DNA of 64,000 nucleotides from Acanthosepion esculentum (GCA_964036315.1 OZ038485.1:102102841-102166840); one strand, 5' to 3'. Counted from the first letter of the stretch, positions 40,666-50,388 are shown. The notes: generated by a model not told the origin, from the letters alone. Made by a program: numbers and translations.

Positions 40666-41400
40666 TTTATTATATATACATATATATAGCTAGGTAATGA
40701 AATGTTTGATAGACAGTATGGATAATCCCAAGGAGGAGAGCTCAATGTAAAAACAGAACAAATATTAGTTAAATTAAAAAACACCCTTAAGAGTCCATAG
40801 ATTATATTTTATTTCCCCAAGAATGGAATTTTTTCCTGGTTAATCAGATCACATTTCCAAGCATAAAAGTAAATGGTTTAAAAATTTACATATTATTTTT
40901 ATACAAGTTTTTGAGGGGTAGTTTTAAGTTGGTCTCTTAAGGTTGTCTGTTTTTTTAATTTAACTTATATATATATATAAACATGTTATTGCTGTGACTC
41001 TTGATTTATTCCCAAATATAGGCCGTTAGTATGTAACTTTTTTAGTCCTACTAAGATTCTTTTGTAGAGATATGGCGATGTCGGGTGCCTCTTGCAGTAG
41101 TTGTTATATTAATAATAGTGAACGTACAATGTGTGGCCTCTTTGATGATTTTTGACACCTGCCCTACTAAGAAATGATTATATTCATTACACATTAGGTC
41201 AAATTCTGTGCCAACATCCTCAGGTTGATTAACCTCAAGACATCTCCCTAGAGTTTTTCCTACTCAACTCAATTCTGTTCAGTTTCTCTTACAATCAGGA
41301 ACTGCTTTCTTCTAGGGTGAACCATCTAGTTAGGTTTTCTCAGTTATTTTGTATAATGTTTTGACCTTCCACAGTGTGTTTTTGACACAAACCATATACC
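40666..41400. other. no recognisable gene
   Basis: Short TA runs near 40,670 and 40,967. No coding or element signal I can support. Confidence 0.35.
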
Positions 41401-41404
41401 TCAG

Positions 41405-41424
41405 TACACACACACACACACACA
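41405..41424. repeat. (CA)n microsatellite
   Basis: About ten CA units. Confidence 0.9.
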
Positions 41425-41426
41425 CT

Positions 41427-41790
41427 CATCCTGGGTAAGACGTTAAACTACATCCACGACCTGGGTAAGACGATAAACTACATCCAGCAGCAAGGCCTCA
41501 GTTCAGGAGGTTTTGAGGAGCGTGGAACCACCTCTTAATTGCTGGTGTTCCCAGGTCCACCCTGACCCAGGGTGGTAGCACCTGTTAGGGTCCCAGCTAT
41601 GGGCAAATAGTTAACTCCCAGGCTATATCCGCGTCCTGGGTATGACAATAAACTACATCTGCGTCCTGGGTATGACGATAAACTACATCCAACAGCATCC
41701 CCAAATCCAGATCTCATCCTGGGTATGATGATAAACTACATCCGTGTCCTGGGTATGACGATAAACTACATCCAACACCAAGACCTCTGA
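41427..41790. repeat. ~30-bp minisatellite, six interspersed units
   Basis: The unit CCTGGGTATGACGATAAACT plus ACATCC recurs near 41,430, 41,461, 41,634, 41,664, 41,717 and 41,747. Pairs are adjacent, separated by single-copy text such as GTTTTGAGGAGCGTGG. This region is GC-richer than its flanks. Confidence 0.85.
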
Positions 41791-41809
41791 TAATATGTTT
41801 TTGGAAAAA

Positions 41810-41910
41810 TAATGTTGCCAGCTGTACAATTTAGAAAAAAAAGTTACTGGCTATATTTTTTTTATTTTAAAGAATAGTGTTGCCAGCTATATGTTTTCGA
41901 AAAATATTAC
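41810..41910. repeat. three diverged short repeats
   Basis: ATGTTGCCAGCTGTACAATT, AGTTACTGGCTATATTTTTT and GTGTTGCCAGCTATATGTTT recur at intervals of about 35-45 bp. Confidence 0.5.
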
Positions 41911-41934
41911 CAGGATTTTTGGTAATAATAATTT

Positions 41935-42115
41935 ACTGATACAAGTCTTACCATTTAATCCATTGCTGGGGGAAGGTGGATTCATGCCTTTCCCAAGAGT
42001 ATTTGCATATAAATGAATATAACAAACCCAATTGGAACTTAGCTCTCCGATTTCCAATTCCAAGCCACTGTCCCTTACACCACCCACACATCCAAGCTTA
42101 CAGCACCTGGTATTC
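41935..42115 (-). mobile_element. SINE-D copy (minus)
   Basis: Minus strand: GGATGTGTGGGTGGTGTAAG, GGAAATCGGAGAGCTAAGTT, B-box AGTTCCAATTGGG, body ATTCATTTATATGCAAATAC and CTTGGGAAAGGCATGAATCC, then CCCCCAGCAATGG. The tail is missing. Confidence 0.75.
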
Positions 42116-42264
42116 GCAAACAGTCACCCATACAGGTACTGACCAGGCTCAATGTTTAAAAATAGATAAGTTCACTTATCATCTGGTTCACACTCCTCCC
42201 CAGTCTTTTGAACAGGATTAGAGGTTTATTCATTGTTTTCTTTTTCGGATTGGTTTCTCAGTTC

Positions 42265-42345
42265 CTTCTGAAGTCTTTTCTTTCCTTTCCTGAGTAGTGC
42301 TTTAGTGGCAGTATTGCCTTGCTTGGGGTGAATTGATTAAAAAAA
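42265..42345 (+). repeat. LINE-B 3' UTR remnant with A tail
   Basis: TAGTGGCAGTATTGCCTTGC then TTGGGGTGAATTGATTAAAA: the terminal signature only. Confidence 0.65.
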
Positions 42346-42393
42346 TAAATATGGCCATAAACCTTCATCTGAGTAAGATGTGGCAGTCACCAT

Positions 42394-42402
42394 ATATATA
42401 TA

Positions 42403-42435
<33 letters not shown>
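42394..42435. repeat. (TA)n microsatellite
   Basis: About 40 bp of TA with one phase slip. Confidence 0.9.
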
Positions 42436-42749
42436 CTTTTTTTTTCTTCCCTGTCCATTTATTCATGTCATCTATTACAGACATTTTGTTCTTCATAATT
42501 TCTATTCCCCTTAACAGTTCTGATGAGAGGGGACAAAACCGGTCGACTAGTTTTATTTTAAATCTATCATGGCCTTTAATAAAAAATTTGTTTTTTATGC
42601 CTTAATACGCTTTTGTACCATTGCAAATATATTTAAATATATATATAATGTGTGGATATAAACAAAATAATAAGATATTAGCAACTGTATATGCATGCAT
42701 TAGCATGCATACACAAGTAAATGAATAAATATTTACTTAATTTAATATA

Positions 42750-42803
42750 AGGTGTAAAAAACACTGCTCAATATAATTATACAGAGCTAAGAAGTATAAA
42801 TTA

Positions 42804-42834
<31 letters not shown>

Positions 42835-42957
42835 CCTATGTTTGTAGTACATGAACTGGTGAATGAAATACTTATTATGGTTGTTTTTTATATATATATA
42901 TATATATATATACGTTTGTAGTACATGAACTGGTGAATGAAATACTTATTATGGTTG

Positions 42958-43000
<43 letters not shown>
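42750..43000. repeat. left arm of a large inverted repeat, with internal tandem duplication
   Basis: TAAGGTGTAAAAAACACTGC, ATACAGAGCTAAGAAGTATA, a TA tract, then GTTTGTAGTACATGAACTGG plus TTATTATGGTTGTTTTTTAT present twice (42,840 and 42,914), each followed by TA repeats. The right arm at 44,045-44,225 is its reverse complement. Confidence 0.8.
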
Positions 43001-43001
<1 letters not shown>

Positions 43002-43571
43002 GATTCCATCAATAAAGACATTAAGTCTGTAGATTTTTTTGAAGAATGAATGGTGTTATATAGTGTAATATTGTAACAACTCTAAGTAGGAGCTTATGAA
43101 GCTTTATTTTACTAATTCAGCTTTAGCACTGAAAAACATTTATTTTATTGTGATGAATGCTTACAAGTGTGAGGGGAGATGAGAAGTGCTTATTTTATTA
43201 CCCGACATCAGATTTTTCTTCCACTTCATTATTCAATTACCCATACCTGTGAGACAAATCCCATGAAGATGACAGTTCATTCTTCATCATGATTTATGAC
43301 ACAAACCTAATGCCAATACCAAAGTAAGTTTACAAAGAACTTTAGCAAATGTAATGCTAGAAAGATGCTTAAATTTACAATTTCCGACACTTGTCTAATG
43401 CACAATAGATAGTTTGATATCCTGAAATGTTAAAATTAATATCAACACAGATTTATAATAAATCTCAAATGTTATGCGGCACTATTGCAAAGTTCCATGT
43501 CTATATGTTCTGTGATTTTGCCATTCAATAGAAATTTAACTTTGTAACTTATAGCATTATCTTTTCACCAG

Positions 43572-43750
43572 ATAGTTTCTATAATAAATTTATGCAAATA
43601 CTGCAAAAAACAGCAAAACTTCTTCCAATGAAGCCTGTTGCAGATTTGTCCCTAGTTGGACTAAAATCAGTAGCAAACAAAATTTACACATGCATACGAC
43701 AGGTTGTCATTATTTGTAGAGATGAAAGGAAATGGAAAAATTTCAACAAG
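43572..43750 (+). CDS. possible host exon (plus), 59 codons
   Basis: An acceptor-like TATCTTTTCACCAG ends at 43,571 and a donor AAG|GTAATA starts at 43,751. The 179 nt between are open in one frame without needing an ATG: 'SFYNKFMQILQKTAKLLPMK', 'PVADLSLVGLKSVANKIYTC', 'IRQVVIICRDERKWKNFNK'. It would begin in phase 2 (two leading bases) and end on a codon boundary. The sequence is unique in the window and lacks the transposon motifs seen elsewhere. I do not recognise the protein. It lies between the arms of a large inverted repeat. Confidence 0.4.
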
Positions 43751-43835
43751 GTAATATTTTCATGTGTTCTTCAAAAAAATCTTCAGACTTAATGTTTTTA
43801 TTGATAGAACTGTTAGATATATATATATATAAAAG

Positions 43836-43960
43836 TGAATTTTATGCTGGATGCAATCACCAGGCCTGGAGATTGTGTCCAGCATGAAACAGCCTGTCGC
43901 CTCTGAGTGTTGACTTCAATGTTCACTTTTATATTTATATTCACATATGCTTTATCTCTG
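43836..43960 (+). repeat. dispersed repeat K, copy 2
   Basis: Counterpart of 130-245: GGCCTGGAGATTGTGTCCAG, CATGAAACAGCCTGTCG, GAGTGTTGACTTCAATGTTC. TGCTGGA near 43,851 can pair with TCCAGCA near 43,878, enclosing the CTGGAGA word. Confidence 0.55.
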
Positions 43961-44044
43961 ATATTGAGCACTTTATCCCATAAATATAGCACACCTTAAA
44001 ACTATATTTCTTTATATATATAAATATTTATATACATATATATA

Positions 44045-44133
44045 TATTAAACAACCATTATAAGTATTTCACTCACCATTTTGTGCCTAATGACTTGGGA
44101 AAACTATGAAACTTTAAGTTGCACTACAAACGT

Positions 44134-44179
<46 letters not shown>

Positions 44180-44225
44180 TTAGCTCTGTATAACTATATT
44201 GAGCACTGTTTTTTACACCTTATAT
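44045..44225. repeat. right arm of the large inverted repeat
   Basis: AACAACCATTATAAGTATTT, CACTACAAACGTAGG, a TA tract of about 40 bp, TTCTTAGCTCTGTATAACTA and GCACTGTTTTTTACACCTTA: reverse complement of 42,750-42,900. Confidence 0.8.
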
Positions 44226-44734
44226 GTGGCTAATAAATGATTGGCAAGAAATAAAATATGCTTACATGCATCCAAAGATAGCTGAATAGAAAGAATACCT
44301 TAAAATCTAACTATTAAGAATTGTGTCTATGTGTGTGAAAGAGTTCAGTTATCTGAGGAACCAGTCCCATGTTGGTGTTTTCATTACAGCAAGCTGGAAG
44401 AAAAAAAGAGAGAAAAGCAGGAACTGTCTCATTTTTATAGCTGTTTAACAGTGCCACCTAATGGTGTCTTGGCAAACCAAATGGGGGTAATCTCAAAAGC
44501 CAAATGGTGACCCTGAGATCAAGTATGGTTTTAAGGCCAAAGCACTATGCCCACTTTCCCAGCAGTAACTCACAATGTGACCAGACTTTGTATGTAATGT
44601 CACAGTATTGTGCCAGATACACGCAGATGTAGACTATGACCAATCTTTGAGCCTCTTTTATATGGAACCAAAATATATATTTCTCATTAAATTTCTTTGA
44701 TCTCTGAAAACATTTGCCAGAATTTACCAGATCT

Positions 44735-45095
44735 AACATAAAGCAGCCAGACCAGTTGGGATTGTAATTGAGATGCTGTCAGTCTTAGACAAGTTAGGAA
44801 TTTATAATATTATGGAAATATATGGCAGTTCATAGTACCACCTAAGAAGTCGGGCACTAACAAATGCGATCTCCATTGAATAATTAAGTTAATGAGTCCT
44901 ATAAGTAAGCTTATCATTCATATTTTGATGAATAGAGCCCATAGCTGACTTTGACTGGAAACAATGTGGTTTCATAAAAGACACTGGAACAAGAAATGTA
45001 ATATTCACAATCAGAATGAGCAATAAATATGCAGACTATACAAAAGCATTTGATAATATATGATATAAGTTCTATTTTAACTGTTAGCAAAACTT
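44735..45095 (+). pseudogene. LINE-A RT fragment, first piece of a nested copy
   Basis: 'KAARPVGIVIEMLSVLDKLG', then 'DWKQCGFIKDTGTRNVIFTI' and 'YTKAFDNI' (RT motif with AFD). It is broken and ends at 'AKLDFF', where a LINE-B is inserted; the next residues, 'EKDIRVI', appear at 45,466. Confidence 0.8.
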
Positions 45096-45465
45096 GATTT
45101 TTTAAAATATTTTTTTAATCAGTTTCACCCCATGCAAGGTAGAAAAGCCACTAAGACAGAAGAGGTTACTGGGTGTGTAAGAATTAGGAACAGAAACATT
45201 AATTAGGAGCAGAAAGAGAAAAGAGTAATCAGGAGGACAGTAGATAGTGAATGAGATTGCATGTAAATTTTTTGCAGATTAAAGTTGACTGGAAAGCATG
45301 AAGCTGGAAAAGAATTCCACAAGTGAGAAGTGCAAGAAATGAAACTGTTAGCATAGAATTTACAGCTCAACTGTCAATTGATGAGACCTCAATGCCAGTT
45401 TAGTACTGCGTTTAAATTCAAAAAGTCTAGGTACCATAGCAAAGAGTTCATCCGAACAATTTATT
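45096..45465 (-). pseudogene. LINE-B 3' end inserted in LINE-A
   Basis: From the T-rich tail (45,100-45,118) and CAGTTTCACCCCATGCAAGG (complement of the 3' signature) to AGTTCATCCGAACAATTT. It is close to 51,805-52,160, including AATTCAAAAAGTCTAGGTAC. Confidence 0.75.
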
Positions 45466-45492
45466 TGAAAAAGATATTAGGGTGATCTAGAA
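45466..45492 (+). pseudogene. LINE-A sliver between LINE-B and hAT inserts
   Basis: TTTGAAAAAGATATTAGGGT translates 'FEKDIRV', matching LINE-A 'FGKDIRIIQNL'. It proves that the LINE-B and hAT inserts hit the same LINE-A copy. Confidence 0.7.
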
Positions 45493-45599
45493 CAGAGTTG
45501 TCCAACTTTTTTTCTCATGGGCCAAATTAGAAATTTAGATATAATCACTGGGCCACAAAAGTACTTTAGTATCTGTCTATATTTCAACAAAAATCTGGG

Positions 45600-45960
45600 C
45601 GACACTTCGCAGATATCTCTCCAGAGTAAGACCCTCCATAGAGGAGAACATGACTAAAGACTGTGTGTACGCTATCCCGTGCAGCTGCGGAAAGAAATAT
45701 AAAGGAGACAGGCCACCCACTTAAGGTAAGTCTTCAAGAACACCAGAAAGCTATAACACAAGGGGAAGTGGAAAAATCAGTTGTGGCTGACCACATATGG
45801 AGAGAAAAGGGAGATCACCACTCTCTGTGGGATTATACCATTGGAAAATTTGTAAACCTAAAGAATCAGCACATATGCTAGGCCACAAAAATCTCCTGAG
45901 CCGATCAAGCATAGAAATGAATACAATATGGGAACCAGTAATAAGAAGTGCCAGAGAAAA
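45600..45960 (+). pseudogene. PLE GIY-YIG endonuclease remnant
   Basis: Two frames join: 'VRPSIEENMTKDCVYAIPCS' and 'CGKKYKG' (the PLE version of the GIY-YIG core), a frameshift near 45,715, then 'GHPLKVSLQEHQKAITQGEV', 'VADHIWREKGDHHSLWDYTI' and 'PEKSDSNN'. In the helix that normally reads 'LKVRLQEH' the catalytic Arg is Ser, so the endonuclease is dead twice over. Confidence 0.85.
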
Positions 45961-46224
45961 GCGATAGTAACAACAAAAATTGCAATATGAGCTCTAGTAA
46001 AAACACGCAATGATAACAGCAAAATTTACAATATGAGCACTGGTAAAAAACGGTTGCTGAAGACATTAGGTTTATAATACCCAGAAATTCATACAAGGAC
46101 ACATGACACAATGGGTAAAGGCGTTAGTTAAATCCAGTGACAGGACCCAAAGAGTGTGAGTTCAATACCTGGTTAAGGCGGTGGAGAAGGAATTAAGCAG
46201 GTGATAACTGATATCCATTAGACA

Positions 46225-46395
46225 TGGCAGGTGGAACTAGAACAGTCTACCCCAATGAGCGAAATAAAGGGTTCAGTTCGACATTCCAACCACCTGAAGA
46301 AGGCTGGAGTGTACAACAGCCAAAACGTTGTGATAAATATGGCGACAAAGATGAGAACAATAGTCCAAACAATGTAAATAGTGTAAAAGAAAAAG
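46225..46395 (+). ncRNA. PLE terminal unit with hammerhead-like hairpin
   Basis: CCAACCAC (stem I 5'), CTGAAGA (46,294-46,300), one extra A, stem II GGCTG/CAGCC with a 10-nt loop, then AAAACGTT and GTG..TGG (stem I 3'). Compared with 61,864-61,900, GGCCG/CGGCC has changed to GGCTG/CAGCC, both sides together. Hammerhead variants with very short stem III are reported in PLE termini (Cervera and De la Peña 2014). This motif differs from the canonical core by the extra A after CUGANGA. Confidence 0.7.
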
Positions 46396-46460
46396 TTCAA
46401 AATGCTGTGAATATCAAATTTTAATAACAAATATTGTATTATTGACAGTAAAAGAAGAAC

Positions 46461-46830
46461 TTACACAAAATAAAATAAATTCAGTGTGATTTTTGACATT
46501 GCTTTCCTTTTTATAATATCGTCAATATCTACTTCTATGGTACTCATCTTTATTCTAAGAATTTTAACTAAATGGGAATCACTCAACCGATTTCCTTCAG
46601 CAGTTTTCATATTTTTCATGCACATAAAGATTTGTTCACCGCAGTATATACTACCCCACATGCATAACAGTTTTCTAGATAAGCTAAATAATTTATATTT
46701 AGCTCTGGCTTTTGCCCCACACACCAGCGAGTGTGTCTCAGTAAAGACCTTTGTCCTCTTTCCCTCTTCGTGCAATGGGGAAGTGAACTTACTCGCACAA
46801 TCCGAGAATAATTTTCTCGACATGTTACTA
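46461..46830 (-). pseudogene. hAT transposase C-terminal (dimerisation) fragment
   Basis: Minus frame: 'MWGSIYCGEQIFMCMKNMKT', 'GNRLSDSHLVKILRIKMSTI', 'EVDIDDIIKRK'. The pattern 'F.S.Y.CEQ.FS.MK...RLTDEHL..LLR' is the C-terminal dimerisation region of hAT transposases (pfam family Dimer_Tnp_hAT). Upstream residues ('MSRKLFSDCASKFT') are not recognisable as the RNase-H-like core, so the catalytic part is lost. Confidence 0.75.
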
Positions 46831-46900
46831 AAGTAAATGAAAATATACCTAAAGATTTTAGGGTACAGTAGGCCGCATGAAAATATTAAGTGGTCTGCAG

Positions 46901-47598
46901 ACCTAGAACATTTACTGGAACCACCCTGCCTGCATACAGATAGAAAATGAATTGAGCAACTACACAAAAAACAAAGATTGTTTTCTGACTATATTTATTT
47001 AATCTATACAACAAGGCAATATTAAAATAACTGGAGGTTCTGCCAGGATTTATTATTTGCGAGTACAATGTCAACAATATAACATATGCAGATAATGCCA
47101 TATTGTTGGCAGATACAGAAAAAAAACTTCAGGTAAAGGAAAGTGAGAAGAAAGTACTAACTATCGATTCTAAAAAAAATGGAATGGATGGTCATTAGCA
47201 AAAGGGACAGTTTAAGAGCCACAAATTGGAGATGTCAAAATAAAGCAAGTACAAAAATTTAACAATCTGGGATGTGTTATAACAGACATGGAGAAAATAT
47301 GATACAGAAATCCAAAAACACACAGATAACAATATACCTACCAGAAATTCAGTACAGTATTAAGAAACAGGAAAATTTTGTTGGAAACAGATATGTACTC
47401 AACTGCTATGTGCTATAAATCCTCCCATACTGGCAATGAATTCAAGACAATATACTCTGAGATGTGGTTCTACAGAAGGATGCTGAGGATACTATGGATG
47501 GAACATGTGATCAACGAGGAAGTTTCAAGGGAAATGGAAACAAAATGACATTTTTACTTAGGATTAGAGAACTGAAATTTATAGGACATAATCAGGGT
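46901..47598 (+). pseudogene. LINE-A, third piece of the nested copy
   Basis: Resumes after the hAT with 'LYW..PACIRIENEL', then 'VLPGFIICEYNVNNITYADN' (YADD to YADN), 'AILLADTEKKLQ', 'MVISKRDSLR', 'EMWFYRRMLRILWMEHVINE' and 'LKFIGHN' at the point (47,590s) where the Gypsy element begins. Confidence 0.85.
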
Positions 47599-47799
47599 TG
47601 TCTTCATTCTATTGAATGAAGATAATATAATCATGAATTATAATGTTGCTTGGAGTCAACATAGTCTTAGTTAATTCTGTAGTAAGGATATAAGGCTCAC
47701 TTCCGGCTAACTCCCTGCTGATGATTCTCAGTGTCAATATATATGCTATTTGGATGAGTCCAAATCATGTTCTGGAGAGATGTGTTCATCTCCACAACA
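47599..47799 (-). repeat. Gypsy LTR (3' LTR of the minus-strand element)
   Basis: 201 bp, TGTCTTCATT...TCTCCACAACA. It is followed by CCCCCTTTTT, the complement of a polypurine tract AAAAAGGGGG next to the 3' LTR. It is homologous to 49,949-50,099. Confidence 0.85.
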
Positions 47800-49948
47800 C
47801 CCCCTTTTTATGATATGCACTTTCTTTAGTCAATACTTTTTCCGACAAATGTCCACTTCCAATGTTTTAAGTAGGATTATATTTTTGCTTATCCTGGCAT
47901 TGTATTGTAATATTAGTTTTAGGAATAGATATTTCAGAAGTATCATAAAATCCATTGGTGAATTAAATTGTACTGGTTGCTTATTCTGTACATATCTAGA
48001 CATCAATTTCTTCTGTGTTTTAAACTTGTAGAGTCCTTTATGCATATTAATAGTCAAAAACTCATTTGGCATTTCCCATCCACTTCAATTTAAAGATATG
48101 CACAGACAGGTCAATTTTTGAAAAACATTTACCACCATTTAATTTGTCAAATCTATCTTCTGGAGTTGGTATGGAATATGCATTTGGTAGAAGGCAGTCA
48201 TTCAACCCAATCAAAAAAAATGCACATAAACGAATCTTATTTTTCTTTTTTATATAAAATGCTGGTGTGGCCCATTCTGAATAATCTATTTTTTTAATTG
48301 CTCCACAATTTTCTAACCTATCAAGTTCAGTGTTAATAAACTCCAATGCAGCAAAATGTATTTTTCTTTTAGGCTTAAAAACTGATGTTTTCTTTTAATT
48401 TGAAAAATGCCTTTGCACATTTTCCCAACTCCTCTTGGAAAATATTTGTGAATTTATTTTTTACTTTACTCAGTGTTTTTTTAGCTGTAATCTTTTCTCA
48501 GATGAACAATTAATTTTTCCACAGAATGAATTAATCGGCAATTTCCATAGTTCAAATCATTCTAGCCAATCAGCGCCAAGTAAATTTGAGTTGGAATTTT
48601 TAATATGTAAGCATCTGCTTTTTTAGTTTTATCCACAAGAGTGATGCTACACGTAATTTTCCTGAGAAAAATTAATTTCTTGTCTAATATTCCTTTTAGG
48701 CTTGCCAATTCTGTTCCAAATTTGAATTGTCCAGTGTCCAATTGAAATCTCACTGTAGCATTATTCATTTTTACTGTCACAAATCTTCTATTTGAACTTT
48801 CCAGTTTTGTAGTTGGTAGCACTACTTTCAGCAAGTTAATTTGTGTATTTCTTTTGCAGTAGCTTTGTTTGTGACTTGTTTTCCCACAAAACATTTTTTT
48901 GGTTTTAAATAGACAGTCCTTCCTGAAATTAAGCATACCACAGCCATAGCATGGGCTAACTTTGGCAGTATTTTTATTTTGGATTTTTTCAGTACTACTG
49001 TTTTTTTTACAAATTATTAGTACTTTTGATGTACCATTTTGTTCAATTTTTGCTGTATTGTGCCTTAAATTGACAATTTTTTGGCACTCTTCCGCAACAG
49101 CCTGCATCATTAACTTTGAACCCTGTTCAAGTTTTGTAAGGATTTGAGAGTGTATTTCCACATCATTGCTTGATGTTAGACCTTTAACAAAGATTAAACA
49201 TTTAAATCTGTCTGGGGACAGTTCATCCAGTTTAAACTTTTTACACTCATAATTGACTTTACCAGCACATGTGACAAAAATTTATATCTTCGTCCTTAGT
49301 AAGGTTCATGCACTGCCAATGTGTATAAAAAAAAGAAAATTCTTTACACCAAAGTTTTTGATAATATTGACACTGTTTCATTAAATGATACTTTTTCTGT
49401 AGTATTCGGCAAAATGAAATTGAGATATTTTTCATGTTCAGTGGGGCACAATTATCATAACAGAAGATGCGCTTTCTTTTCATTTGACCATCCTTGACAT
49501 ACTTCTATAAAAATTGCCTCATACCTACTGAAGTATGATAAAAATGTAATGTTTTCTTCTTGGACATAATTAAATTCACTGAGTGACTGAATCTGGCAAA
49601 AATGAAATTGACACATTGCCTGTTCTTTGCCTTTCCAGGATTTCCTTCAACTGTTCTCAATATTCCCACTGCATTTGTTGTAATATTTGCTAAATAATTA
49701 TCTTCAATTCTTCCATAGTGTATTATTTTTGTACGCATAATCTTTAACTAGGAAGAAAAATTTTTTTTTTTTTTACCTAATAGCACTTGGAATTTATCAA
49801 CTTCTGCATTGCCCTATGAATATACACAAACTCCACAAAGTTTTCCTCTGTGAATTCTGAATTTCTTTGTGAGATATTTATGCTAAGCAAGAGGAAAAAA
49901 TTTTCTTTTTCTTTTTCATATGAATTTGTATCTTCATCGCAACTGTTA
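47800..49948 (-). pseudogene. Gypsy-type LTR retrotransposon internal region
   Basis: Minus-strand order gag to RT: 'FKLDELSPDRFKCLIFVKGL' and 'QILTKLEQGSKLMMQAVAEE' (gag); two degenerate zinc knuckles in 'PCYGCGMLNFRKDC' and 'FCGKTSHKQSYC'; protease 'VRFQLDTGQFKF' (active-site DTG); RT start 'INTELDRLENCGAIKKIDYS', 'EWATPAFYIKKKNKIRLC', 'DRFDKLNGGKCFSKIDLS'. The coding ends there; the RT catalytic YVDD, RNase H and integrase are deleted before the polypurine tract. Frames shift several times (about 49,161-49,260, 48,562). No convincing primer-binding site is seen next to the 5' LTR. Confidence 0.85.
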
Positions 49949-50099
49949 TGTCTTCATTTCATCAAATGAAAATAACACAATAATGTTACTTGGAGTTAAC
50001 ATAGTCTTACTGAATTCTGTAGTAAGGATATAAGGCTCTGTGGACGTATTTGGATGAGTCTAAGTCATATTCTGAAGAAGTGTATCCATCTCCACAACA
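49949..50099 (-). repeat. Gypsy LTR (5' LTR of the minus-strand element), shortened
   Basis: 151 bp, same ends as the other LTR (TGTCTTCATT, CTCCACAACA). It lacks about 47 bp present in the partner (CTTCCGGCTAACTCCCTGCT and following). Many point differences exist between the two LTRs, so the insertion is not recent. Confidence 0.85.
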
Positions 50100-50320
50100 A
50101 TGAGAAAAGTGGGCTTGGAGAATCTAATATTCACAGGACATATTGAAGGCAGAGAGAAGCAGCAAGTGATATACTCAACTAGCTTGTGTAAACAGATGGC
50201 AGAATGTGAACAAGGAGAGATAAAGATTAGAGCTACAAAGAATAAGAAATCATGGAGACCCGTGATCACTCTTGTCCTGAAGAGACATGGACACATGAAA
50301 GAAAAACAACAATTACTTCA
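50100..50320 (+). pseudogene. LINE-A, last piece of the nested copy
   Basis: Continues directly from the LTR edge: 'MRKVGLENLIFTGHIEGREK', 'QQVIYSTSLCKQMAECEQGE', 'KNKKSWRPVITLVLKRHGHM'. It joins 'LKFIGHN' at 47,595 to restore the LINE-A order 'FLGHIMRK.GLENL', so the Gypsy lies inside LINE-A. Confidence 0.85.
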
Positions 50321-50373
50321 TTCAAAGTATTTCTTGATTGTGAAGTTTGAATAAAGGAAGTTCAGTGGTAAAT

Positions 50374-50388
50374 ATATATACACACATA

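Larger units (their letters stand above)
45563..46395 (+). mobile_element. Penelope-like element, 3' part
   Basis: Starts AGTATCTGTCTATATTTC (the PLE outer end) then codes for the C-terminal endonuclease. A tRNA-like stretch follows (46,100-46,190; B-box GTTCAATACC), then the terminal unit with hairpin (46,225-46,395). PLEs are retroelements with a telomerase-like RT and usually a GIY-YIG endonuclease. The RT is absent, so this is a 5'-truncated copy. Confidence 0.8.
45485..46908 (-). mobile_element. hAT element with 8-bp TSD, itself interrupted
   Basis: Element 45,493-46,900. The left end CAGAGTTGTCC...TCATGGGCC and the right end (reverse complement reading CTGCAGACC...TCATGCGGCC) are related inverted ends. 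Flanks ATCTAGAA (45,485-45,492) and ACCTAGAA (46,901-46,908) match at 7 of 8. A transposase C-terminus lies inside on the minus strand. A PLE is inserted near the left end. Confidence 0.75.

Noticed and set aside
42505..42560. Hammerhead candidate with CTGATGAG near 42,521
   Set aside because: No GAAA follows at a plausible stem distance and the flanking sequence cannot form stem II next to the core.
46486..46836. 116-codon plus-strand frame opposite the hAT fragment
   Set aside because: It is the antisense shadow of the hAT dimerisation region on the minus strand.
49940..49949. Primer-binding site next to the Gypsy 5' LTR
   Set aside because: The adjacent minus-strand sequence (TAACAGTTGCGATG) does not begin with TGG or match a tRNA 3' end that I recognise.
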